DNA from: Syntrophaceae bacterium
Lineage (GTDB): Bacteria; Desulfobacterota; Syntrophorhabdia; Syntrophorhabdales; WCHB1-27
NCBI GenBank assembly: GCA_003165115.1
Contig: PLSJ01000385.1
Coordinates: 190-8,049, forward strand
Length of the DNA stretch: 7,860 nucleotides
Reading direction: 5' to 3'
In this document: positions 1 through 6,090 of the stretch, piece after piece
Numbering within the stretch: the stretch's first letter is position 1
How the letters are laid out: each line of letters opens with the position of its first letter
Program-made: the position numbers and the translations under genes
The notes under the pieces: model-generated
What the model was told of the DNA's origin: nothing
The model's input: the letters and a program-made list of their open reading frames with translations, nothing else
Database searches by the model: none

Positions 1-102
1 TGGCCCATCGCCACATAAACATGGCAATGCTCGCGACGAGCATCTCCCCTGCGGGATATCTGACGCTTTAATCGTAGTGAAACACCCGAAAGGAGGGTGA
101 AG
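1..102. other. Upstream spacer of the SPFH gene, with possible edge of a neighbouring gene
   Basis: No gene can be established here. A perfect inverted repeat lies at 27-43: ATGCTCG, a 3-nt CGA loop, then CGAGCAT. On the plus strand one frame stays open from the left edge to a TAA at 69-71, so this could be the tail of an upstream gene. On the minus strand an ATG at 43-41 opens a short hydrophobic reading (begins MLVASIAMFMW) that runs off the left edge. It could be the start of a divergent membrane protein, and a GGGGAG sits almost directly against that ATG, which is too close for a good ribosome binding site. The two readings conflict and the window is too short to choose. No convincing -35/-10 pair is visible; TTTAAT near 67-72 is the only loosely -10-like string. 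Confidence 0.3.
89..96 (+). promoter_or_regulatory. Strong Shine-Dalgarno that fixes the SPFH start at 103
   Basis: AAAGGAGG ends 6 nt before ATG at 103, which is ideal spacing. The in-frame GTG at 97 abuts the same motif and has no room for ribosome binding. The start is therefore taken as ATG 103, two codons downstream of the longest possible reading. Confidence 0.85.
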
Positions 103-975
103 ATGCCGGAAAGAACCATGGACGTACCTGAAATAAGATTCCCGAAACCGCGCAACCTCGGAGTGCTCGTTCTGCTCCTCATCATCCTCATCATCGGCTG
201 GAGCACCTTTGTCATCGTCCCGGCCGGCCACCGGGGCGTGGTCCTCTTCTGGGGGAGCGTGGAGAAGCGCATCATGGGCGAGGGGCTCAATTTCAAGGTG
301 CCCATCGCCGAAAGCGTCATCAAGGTCGACGTCAAGGTGCAGCCCCATCCATTCAAAGAGATCGATGCCTCCTCGAAAGAATACCAGATGGTGAAAATGA
401 CGGGCATGATGAACTTCCATATCGACCCGTCTTATGTCAACGACCTCTACCAGAAGGTGGGGCTCGATTTCGCGGACAAGGTGATCGACCCGGCCTTCAA
501 CGACTTCGTCAAGGAGGTCGTGCCGACCTACTCGATCGGGGATATCCTTCCCAAAAGGGAAGAGATCAGGAAGAGGGCAATGACGAAACTGGGAGATAAC
601 CTGTCGAGGTACCACATCATCGTCGATGACATGTTCGCAAGCATCCGGTTCTCTCCCGAATATGAAGGGGCCATCGAGGCAAAGCAGGTGGCCCAGCAAC
701 AGGTGGAGACGCAGAAACAGGTTTTGGCGCAACGCTCGGTCGAGGCCGAACAAAAGGTCGCCACGGCAAAAGGAGAGGCCGAATCGATCCAGGTGGTGGC
801 GCTGGGACAGGCCAAAGCCAACGAGGCCCTTTCGAGGTCGCTCAGCCAGATCCTCGTACAGTACAAGGGCGTCGAGAAATGGAACGGCACGCTGCCTCAA
901 GTCTCGGGAGGGGCCGTCCCCTTCATCGACCTCGGCAAGATGCGCGGAGCCGGGGCGGAAGCAGTCAAGAAATAA
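103..975 (+). CDS. SPFH/Band 7 (prohibitin-like) membrane protein
   Basis: The 290-residue protein belongs to the SPFH family (stomatin, prohibitin, flotillin, HflK/C), which forms large membrane-bound rings or microdomain scaffolds and often modulates membrane proteases. A short polar N-terminus rich in Pro and basic residues precedes one hydrophobic segment at about residues 19-39. The next stretch, IVPAGHRGVVLFWGSV from about residue 38, is the typical opening of the SPFH domain, which extends to roughly residue 190. An Ala/Gln/Glu-rich coiled-coil helix follows (about 190-245, with QQQVETQ and KGEAES). The tail QYKGVEKWNGTLPQV (about 253-267) closely matches the end of bacterial prohibitin-type proteins. 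There is no cleavable signal peptide; the hydrophobic segment looks like an anchor. Length is normal for the family. It is transcribed toward the transporter operon, so it is probably a separate unit. No NfeD-type partner follows it, though one could lie outside the window. Family assignment is firm; the cellular role is not known. Confidence 0.93.
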   Translation: MPERTMDVPEIRFPKPRNLGVLVLLLIILIIGWSTFVIVPAGHRGVVLFWGSVEKRIMGEGLNFKVPIAESVIKVDVKVQPHPFKEIDASSKEYQMVKMTGMMNFHIDPSYVNDLYQKVGLDFADKVIDPAFNDFVKEVVPTYSIGDILPKREEIRKRAMTKLGDNLSRYHIIVDDMFASIRFSPEYEGAIEAKQVAQQQVETQKQVLAQRSVEAEQKVATAKGEAESIQVVALGQAKANEALSRSLSQILVQYKGVEKWNGTLPQVSGGAVPFIDLGKMRGAGAEAVKK

Positions 976-997
976 GAGGTCGTAGGATGCTTCAGGC

Positions 998-1032
998 CCC
1001 TAGGGCCGGAAAGACCATATCCGACCCTAGGG
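998..1032. terminator. Hairpin between convergent genes, possible bidirectional terminator
   Basis: CCCTAGGGCCGG (998-1009) and CCGACCCTAGGG (1021-1032) form an 8-bp stem, one C-A mismatch and 3 more pairs around an 11-nt loop. It lies in the 71-nt gap between the stops of the plus-strand SPFH gene and the minus-strand SBP1 gene, where a shared terminator is expected. Neither strand has a U-run directly after the stem. A T5 on the minus strand (1042-1046) precedes the hairpin, so it is not a textbook intrinsic terminator. Each arm also contains the palindrome CCCTAGGG. Confidence 0.5.
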
Positions 1033-1046
1033 CTTATACGTAAAAA

Positions 1047-2279
1047 TTAATTCGCTTTTTGCCTTTCCTGCATGATCTCCTCGCAGGACGGGTAACCTTC
1101 TCCCGCCGGAATCGTAACGATGTCCACGCCTACCAGGTGAGTTTTATACTCGGGCACCTTCTTCGTCATCCCGTAGAAGGTGGGGAGCAAGAGCTGGTGA
1201 TCGCATTTCCTCACCTCCAGCCTGCCCACGGCGGTATTCTCCAGGGTCATGCCCTCCATGGCGTCGATCATCTTCTCCGTATCTATCTTACCGGCCTTCT
1301 GGTAAGCCTTGGCGAGAAGCTGGGCGGTCACGTACCCATAGAAGGACGGCATGGTCGGGAGCCTGTTGTTCGCCTTCTGGTATTTATCCACAAATGCCTT
1401 GTTTTGCGCTGTCTTCGGATAGTAAAAGAGGTAGCTTGCGGTCCCTGCCACGTTCTCCGGCCCCTCCAGCCCCAGGGAAGAGAGGACGGCGAACTCGATT
1501 GCCGTGTGCTGATAGATCGGTATCTTGTCGATAAGGCCGGTCGCCTTGGCTGCCTTCTGGAAGCCGATAACGCTGGCGCCGCTGTTGCCCATGATCATGA
1601 AATCGGGCTTTGCGGCCATGATCTGGGTGATGTAGGGGACGAAATCCGTCTCCCCCACCTTCCACCAGGTCTGTCCCAGGAGCTGGACTTTGGGGTTAAG
1701 CTGTTTCAGCCGGGTCCAGGTGGATTCACAGATCGCGTGCCCATATTCCATGTCGTCGCCCGCAAGCCAGTACTTGAGGTACGGTTTTTTCGCGAGGGCG
1801 GCCGCTGCCGCGTTTCCCGCCATAGTGGTATTCTCGGCCATGTCGAACACATACCGGTGGCCTTTCTCGCCCGATATCTTTTTGCTCTTGGAATAGGTCA
1901 CGAAGAAAGGCACCTTCTCCTTTTTTGCAAAGGTGGATATGGCCAGGGCCGAGGCGCTGCTGATGGTCCCCATGAGCAGGTCCACCTTCTCCTTCATGAC
2001 GAGCTCCTTCGCCATCGCGAGGGCCAGGTCGGGCTTGAACTTCTCGTCCCTCGTGACGATCTCGAACTTTCTGCCGAGGACGCCTCCCTTGGCATTGATC
2101 TCATTGATCCCCATCCTGAATCCATCGCGCATGTCGATGCCGAAGACGGCCGCCGGCCCCGAGTAGCTGTCGACAATGCCCACTTTGATGGTGGTGGCGG
2201 CAGCGTGGCCCACGGAGGAGACCGCAAAAAGCGCAAGGAAACATGCGAGGATGGCCGAAAGCATTACCGGTCTTTTCAC
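1047..2279 (-). CDS. Liv-type ABC transporter periplasmic substrate-binding protein (SBP1)
   Basis: The 410-residue protein is a type 1 periplasmic binding protein of the LivK-like family (Peripla_BP_6). It captures a small ligand in the periplasm and delivers it to a LivHMGF-type importer. A Sec signal peptide is clear: MKRP, a hydrophobic core to about residue 22, then cleavage near GHA/AAA at 24-28. The mature part opens with IKVGIVDSYSGPAA, the first strand and ligand loop typical of the family. GINEINAKGGVLGR (57-70) is the usual NxxGG-type motif. GTISSASA (104-111) matches the Ser-rich ligand-contacting loop, and VGETDFVPYITQI resembles the family TDFxPYxxxI motif. Length is normal. Translation starts at GTG with GGGAGG 7 nt upstream. 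It is the last gene of the transport cluster, 117 nt after the MFS gene, so it may have its own promoter or be read through. The ligand is not predictable from sequence: an amino acid, aromatic acid or other carboxylate are all possible. Confidence 0.93.
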   Translation of the reverse strand: MKRPVMLSAILACFLALFAVSSVGHAAATTIKVGIVDSYSGPAAVFGIDMRDGFRMGINEINAKGGVLGRKFEIVTRDEKFKPDLALAMAKELVMKEKVDLLMGTISSASALAISTFAKKEKVPFFVTYSKSKKISGEKGHRYVFDMAENTTMAGNAAAAALAKKPYLKYWLAGDDMEYGHAICESTWTRLKQLNPKVQLLGQTWWKVGETDFVPYITQIMAAKPDFMIMGNSGASVIGFQKAAKATGLIDKIPIYQHTAIEFAVLSSLGLEGPENVAGTASYLFYYPKTAQNKAFVDKYQKANNRLPTMPSFYGYVTAQLLAKAYQKAGKIDTEKMIDAMEGMTLENTAVGRLEVRKCDHQLLLPTFYGMTKKVPEYKTHLVGVDIVTIPAGEGYPSCEEIMQERQKAN

Positions 2280-2286
2280 TATGATA

Positions 2287-2292
2287 CCTCCC
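2287..2292 (-). promoter_or_regulatory. Shine-Dalgarno deciding the GTG start of SBP1
   Basis: On the minus strand GGGAGG lies 7 nt before GTG at 2279-2277. The reading from this GTG gives a complete signal peptide with basic residues at positions 2-3. The next in-frame ATG, codon 6, would lose that charged n-region, so GTG is preferred. Confidence 0.8.
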
Positions 2293-2306
2293 GTTGAAGA
2301 TAGTTT

Positions 2307-2365
2307 GCCTGCCCCGAGCAGGCTCGGTTACGATGCTTAAGGATAACTCCATTCCGGTAACCAAG
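2307..2365 (-). promoter_or_regulatory. Structured leader between the MFS and SBP1 genes (alternative hairpins)
   Basis: Three inverted repeats share sequence in the minus-strand leader of SBP1. Stem I pairs CTTGGTTAC (2365-2357) with GTAACCGAG (2331-2323): 9 pairs with one G-U and a 25-nt loop. Stem II pairs CCGAG (2327-2323) with CTCGG (2318-2314). Stem III pairs GCCTGC (2323-2318) with GCAGGC (2312-2307) around a 5-nt loop. Stem II reuses the 3' arm of stem I and also clashes with stem III. No U-run follows stem III (AAACT does), so it is not a standard intrinsic terminator. It may stabilise mRNA ends, act in attenuation, or be chance. I see no convincing promoter in this 117-nt gap. Confidence 0.35.
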
Positions 2366-2396
2366 GCAAGCATGGTTTCTCGGAATCGACCGGCGG

Positions 2397-3644
2397 TTAT
2401 CCCTCGACGATGTCCCGGCAGCGCGTCTCCTTCAGAAGAAGGGCCGCCGCCAGGCCGACCAGGGCGACGAAGAAGCAGATCATAAAGGCGGCATGGTAGG
2501 CGGACTGGGGATATATTCTCACTCCGTTTATCATTGTTCCGTCCCAGCCCAGGTCCAGCGTTTTTCCCAGGGCTATCTGGAGGAGCGCGGCCCCGAAAAA
2601 GCCCCCCGTGTTGCAGGTGCCCATGGCGATACCTGCCACACGCAGGTCATTCACCTCCTTTGTGGTCACGATCGAAAGGATGAAGGTGGAACAGAAAAAC
2701 CCCATGGCGAAGCAGAGCGGATAGAGGTAGTGGACCGGGGGCCTGCCGCCGTTGCTGAAGCAGAGGATCGCCCAGGTAAGGGCATAGCCGCAGGCCCACG
2801 CGGCGTAAGGCAGTCTTCGCCTGACGAGGGCCCTGTCGGAGACGAAGCCGACAACGGGACAACCGACGACCACCCCGATCGATACGGCCATCATGTAACC
2901 GGCGGCCTGAAGGGTGCTGATCCCGTAGACCTGGGTCAGGTACGGGATGCCCCAGAGTCCCGCGAAGGCCATCAACGTGGAGTAGAGGGCGAGGAACCCG
3001 AAAAACGGGGGCCATGTGTAAGGATTACGCACCACCAGTCGAATGCGCTCCCGGATCGGCGGTCCCATGGGGACGCCGCCCGGCGGCCCGATGCGCCAGG
3101 GGGAGGGGAGGCCGCAGTCGGCCGGCCGGTTCCTGATCACCCTCCAGCAGTACCATGACAGGAGCAGGGAGACGAGGCCGATGCAGACAAAACTGAGACG
3201 CCATCCCAGGAGACCCGAGAGGAGCGCCAGGGGCGTCGCCGCGAGAAGGGCGCCCACGCCGCCTACCCCGGTGGTCACGCCGTTCATCCGGCCGAGCTCG
3301 TCGGGCCGGAACCACTCCACGCAGATACGCATGGTGTTGACCATGAAGACCGAGACGCCGAACCCTATGAGGAAGCGGCCGGCATAGCAGAGCAAAAGGT
3401 TAGGGGCCACGCCGAAGAGTATTGCGCCCGCCCCCATTACCGCCGCGCCCAGCGTGACGGTGAGCCTGGGGCCCATCGTGTCGGACAGGATGCCCGACGG
3501 TATCTGCATGAACGCGTATATGTAGAAGTAGACCGAGGAGAGGGCGCCGAGGGCGGCGCCGCTTACGTGAAACGTCCGCATGACGTCGCCTGCTATCACC
3601 GCGGGGGCGACCCGATGGAAGTAGCCGACGGCGAAGACCGACAT
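2397..3644 (-). CDS. Major facilitator superfamily (MFS) transporter; true start probably further upstream
   Basis: This 415-residue reading is a 12-helix-type MFS secondary transporter, expected to move a small solute across the inner membrane using an ion gradient. The TM2-TM3 loop holds the MFS signature G-x3-D-x2-G-P-R at residues 51-60 (GILSDTMGPR). TM4 carries the conserved Arg in GRFLIGFG (Arg90), and GFVSDRALVRRR in the second half is the matching loop between TM8 and TM9. A central hydrophilic loop at about 180-205 separates the halves. The ATG at 3644 has no Shine-Dalgarno. In-frame codons upstream of it encode TRRRRWVIFASL, the usual basic edge and first half of TM1 in this family. 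The natural protein is therefore probably about 10-22 residues longer, yet no ATG, GTG or TTG lies in frame before a stop inside livF. The gene sits between livF and SBP1 in the same orientation, so it probably handles a compound related to that of the importer. Substrate unknown. Confidence 0.85.
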   Translation of the reverse strand: MSVFAVGYFHRVAPAVIAGDVMRTFHVSGAALGALSSVYFYIYAFMQIPSGILSDTMGPRLTVTLGAAVMGAGAILFGVAPNLLLCYAGRFLIGFGVSVFMVNTMRICVEWFRPDELGRMNGVTTGVGGVGALLAATPLALLSGLLGWRLSFVCIGLVSLLLSWYCWRVIRNRPADCGLPSPWRIGPPGGVPMGPPIRERIRLVVRNPYTWPPFFGFLALYSTLMAFAGLWGIPYLTQVYGISTLQAAGYMMAVSIGVVVGCPVVGFVSDRALVRRRLPYAAWACGYALTWAILCFSNGGRPPVHYLYPLCFAMGFFCSTFILSIVTTKEVNDLRVAGIAMGTCNTGGFFGAALLQIALGKTLDLGWDGTMINGVRIYPQSAYHAAFMICFFVALVGLAAALLLKETRCRDIVEG

Positions 3645-3715
3645 GAGCGACGCGAAGATGACCCATCGCCTCCTGCGCGTCTCGTCGAGTGGACCAGGGG
3701 TGGTCTCTATTGTCC

Positions 3716-4417
3716 CTACACCTCTATCCCCAGATACCGCACGAAGATGTCCTTACGTCCCTGAAGCTCTTCCCTGGTCGCCGTATGTTCCACCCGTCCC
3801 TTTACCATGAAGTAGACGCGGTCGGCTAGGGCGAGGGCGAAAGGCACGCGCTCCTCCACGAGGAGTATGGTCATGCCCTCCGCGTTGAGCTTGGCTATGA
3901 TCTCCTGGAGGCTGGCGACGAAGAGCGGCATCAGGCCGGTGGTCGGCTCGTCGAGCATCAGGATGTCCGGCTCCTTCAGGATGGCCCTGGAGATGGCGAC
4001 CGCCTGCTGCTCGCCCCCGCTTAAGGATCCCGCTTTCTGGTTGAGCTTGCCCCTGATGTTGGGAAAGAGCTCGAAGACGCGATCTAGGGCGCCGCTCCTC
4101 GACGTGTGGATCATCCCGGTCTTCAGGTTTTCGAGGACGGTCATCTTCGGGAACAGGTGTCTCCCCTGGGGGACGTAGGCTATCTTCAGCCTGCCGATCC
4201 TGAACGCCTGCATCGCGGTGATATCCACGCCATCCAAGGATATCTTGCCCGTCCGGGGCTTGACGAAGCCTATTATCGTGTTGAGGGTGGTGGTTTTTCC
4301 CACCCCGTTGCGCCCCAGCAGCGCGACTATCTCCCTTTTGTTCACTTCCAGGGAGACGCCCTGCAGGATGTAGCTCTTGCCGTAGTATGTGTGGACGTCG
4401 TCGAGGGTCAGGAGCAT
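3716..4417 (-). CDS. livF: LivF-type ABC transporter ATP-binding protein
   Basis: This 233-residue cytoplasmic ATPase is one of the two that power a Liv/HAAT importer. Visible motifs are Walker A GRNGVGKT (35-42), Q-loop Gln84 in YVPQGRHLFPKMTV, ABC signature LSGGEQQ (132-138) and Walker B ILMLDEP (152-158) with the catalytic Glu at 157. YVPQGRxLFPxxTVLENL is diagnostic of LivF as opposed to LivG. The switch (H-loop) position reads LLVEERVPFALALADR. LivF proteins typically have VEQN here rather than a His, so Glu instead of Gln is a mild variant. ATG 4417 overlaps the end of livG by 10 nt and has GGGAG 7 nt upstream at 4425-4429, pointing to translational coupling. Length is typical. The assignment rests on family motifs and position next to livG/M/H. 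Confidence 0.95.
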   Translation of the reverse strand: MLLTLDDVHTYYGKSYILQGVSLEVNKREIVALLGRNGVGKTTTLNTIIGFVKPRTGKISLDGVDITAMQAFRIGRLKIAYVPQGRHLFPKMTVLENLKTGMIHTSRSGALDRVFELFPNIRGKLNQKAGSLSGGEQQAVAISRAILKEPDILMLDEPTTGLMPLFVASLQEIIAKLNAEGMTILLVEERVPFALALADRVYFMVKGRVEHTATREELQGRKDIFVRYLGIEV

Positions 4418-5166
4418 GTGATATCTCCCAGGTAGATCCTCTGCACCTCTTCGTTCCTGCCGATCTCCTCGCAGGAGCCGTCCGCGATCACCCGGCCGAA
4501 ACTGAGGACGGTGAGGTTGTGGCAGACGCGCAGGATGATGTCGATATTATGCTCGATGAGCAGGATGGACATGCGTTGGGACAGAAGCTCTATCAACTGC
4601 ACGATACCGTCGGCCTCCTGCGGCCCCACGCCCTGGGTGGGCTCGTCGAGGAGAAGGAGGGCAGGCTCCGTGCTCAAGGCCATCGCGATCTCCAACACCT
4701 TCTGGTCGCCGTAGGACAGGTTTGAAGCCAATTCGTCCCTCTTCTCTTCCAGCCCGACCAGCCGGCACAGCTCCATCGTCTTGTCGGCCACGTCCTTGAG
4801 GCGGTCGGCCTGTGAGAAAAACATGGTGGACGCCCGGCGCGCCTTCGAGTAGACGCCTACCCAGACGCACTCGTAGACGGTCATCTCCGGGAAGACATAG
4901 GTGAGCTGGAACGTCCTGCTCATGCCCTTCTGGCAGATCAGGTCTGGGGACAGGCCCGTGATATCCTCGCCCTTGAGATATACTTTCCCCGAGCTTGGCT
5001 TGAGATCGCCGGTGATCGCGTTGAAAAGCGTTGTTTTGCCCGCCCCGTTGGGACCTATGATCCCCCGCACTTCCCCCGAGCGGATCGTGTAGGTCACGTT
5101 GTCGACGGCGGTCAGGCCGCCGAAATGCATCGATACGCCCGTGACTTCCAGGAGGCTCCCGGACAT
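4408..5166 (-). CDS. livG: LivG-type ABC transporter ATP-binding protein
   Basis: This 252-residue protein is the second ATPase of the Liv-type importer, acting at the cytoplasmic face with LivF. It shows Walker A GPNGAGKT (38-45) and Q-loop Gln87 in GMSRTFQLTYVFPEMTVYE. The signature is LSYGDQ (150-155), the Tyr-containing form typical of LivG. Walker B is LLLLDEP (170-176), followed by TQGVGPQE. The switch His206 lies in ILLIEHNIDIIL. The insert between the Q-loop and signature, about 105-130, is characteristic of LivG. ATG 5166 directly abuts the livM stop (TAG-ATG) and has a long GGGGAGGGG Shine-Dalgarno inside the end of livM (5171-5179). All catalytic residues are present, so it should be active. 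Confidence 0.95.
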   Translation of the reverse strand: MSGSLLEVTGVSMHFGGLTAVDNVTYTIRSGEVRGIIGPNGAGKTTLFNAITGDLKPSSGKVYLKGEDITGLSPDLICQKGMSRTFQLTYVFPEMTVYECVWVGVYSKARRASTMFFSQADRLKDVADKTMELCRLVGLEEKRDELASNLSYGDQKVLEIAMALSTEPALLLLDEPTQGVGPQEADGIVQLIELLSQRMSILLIEHNIDIILRVCHNLTVLSFGRVIADGSCEEIGRNEEVQRIYLGDITCS

Positions 5167-6090
5167 CTATCCCCTCCCCGCGAAGTAGCCGAGCATGCCC
5201 CGGCGGGATACCTTGAGGATGATCAGGATGAGGATGCCGAACAAGAGCAGGTAGTGCGTGAACCAGGCGCTCACGTAATACTGGAAAAGCGACATGAGGG
5301 CGACGCCGATCCAGCAGCCCGCGAGGGTCCCCGTGCCGCCGATCAGGCACCAGACTATCGGCAGGACCGACCAGTAGAAGTTGAAGTAGTCGGCCGAGGC
5401 GTAGCGCATCGTCATCGTGTAGAGGGCGCCCGCCAAAGCCCCGAACACACCCGACAGGACGAAGGCGATCAGCTTGTACCGCGTGATGTTGTAGCCGAGG
5501 AAGTGCGCGCGTCTCGGGTTTTCCCTTATGGAGATGAAAATCCTCCCCAGGGGTGCCCCGATTATCCGCCTGAGGATGAGATAGCTCACGAGGAGGAAGA
5601 AAAAGACGAAGTAATAATTGACGTACGGATTGTAGAGGGAGAGCCCGAAGACGGGCGGGATGGTCGTGCTCAGGCCGTCGTCACCGCCGGTCAGCCACGT
5701 CATGTCCATGGCGAGGAGGTGGAAGACGGCGGAGATGATCGCGGTCACGATGACGAAGTAGGCTTCCGACAGGCGGACGCAGATGAGCCCCAGGAGGAAC
5801 GCAAACACGAAGCCGGCCACCAGCGCCACGCCGAGGGCGGGGATAAGCCCCAGCTTAAACGACATGATGGAGAGGATGGCGCCGTAGGCGCCCGCCCCGA
5901 AAAACATCGAATGGCCCAGGCTGCACTGGTTCGTGTAGCCAAGGCAGATATCGTACCCCATGGCGAAGATGGAGAATATCATGATCTGCACGACCAGGGA
6001 GCGCGCCCCGCTCGGCAGCACCACGCCCAGGACCGCAAGCACGAGAAGCGAGACAAGGGCGAACCGCGTGACTATGCCTTTCCTTTCCAT
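5167..6090 (-). CDS. livM: LivM-type branched-chain amino acid ABC transporter permease
   Basis: This 307-residue inner-membrane permease forms the translocation path together with LivH. It contains many hydrophobic helices; the first is at about residues 8-26 after the basic start MERKGIVTR. The family motif appears as LGYTNQCSLGHSMFFGAGAY (50-69). The commoner form is LGYxGQ(L/V)S(L/F)GHAAFFG, so Asn54 and Cys56 are slightly unusual. TGGDDGL (134-140) and the cytoplasmic ATPase-coupling loop GRIFISIRENPRRAHFLGYN (182-201) are clear. A longer reading begins upstream, but that part is the livH region in another frame. The start here is the ATG of TAATG, overlapping the livH stop by one base, with GGAG 5 nt upstream (6096-6099). 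Order and length fit a Liv operon. Confidence 0.94.
   Translation of the reverse strand: MERKGIVTRFALVSLLVLAVLGVVLPSGARSLVVQIMIFSIFAMGYDICLGYTNQCSLGHSMFFGAGAYGAILSIMSFKLGLIPALGVALVAGFVFAFLLGLICVRLSEAYFVIVTAIISAVFHLLAMDMTWLTGGDDGLSTTIPPVFGLSLYNPYVNYYFVFFFLLVSYLILRRIIGAPLGRIFISIRENPRRAHFLGYNITRYKLIAFVLSGVFGALAGALYTMTMRYASADYFNFYWSVLPIVWCLIGGTGTLAGCWIGVALMSLFQYYVSAWFTHYLLLFGILILIILKVSRRGMLGYFAGRG

Noticed and set aside
97..102. GTG at 97 as the SPFH start
   Set aside because: It sits directly against the AGGAGG motif; ATG 103 has the correct 6-nt spacing.
2231..2279. Possible lipoprotein signal in SBP1 (ILAC at residues 10-13)
   Set aside because: The Cys lies in the middle of the hydrophobic core with too short a preceding segment, and a good Sec cleavage region follows at residues 24-28, so a soluble periplasmic protein is more likely.
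1059..2297. A 412-codon plus-strand open frame lying almost exactly opposite SBP1
   Set aside because: Its product is rich in His, Arg, Gly and Pro, with no domain, signal or membrane pattern and no ribosome binding site. It is the antisense shadow expected from GC-biased third codon positions, while the minus strand has an unmistakable binding protein.
2101..2373. 90-codon minus-strand frame spanning the MFS-SBP1 spacer
   Set aside because: It runs out of frame through the SBP1 signal peptide, has no ribosome binding site and shows no recognisable domain.
3400..3666. 88-codon minus-strand frame beginning with ATG 3666 just after GGAGG
   Set aside because: The spacing is only 2 nt and the product is Arg-rich shadow sequence overlapping the MFS gene in another frame. 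It matters only as a possible clue to an indel near the MFS start.
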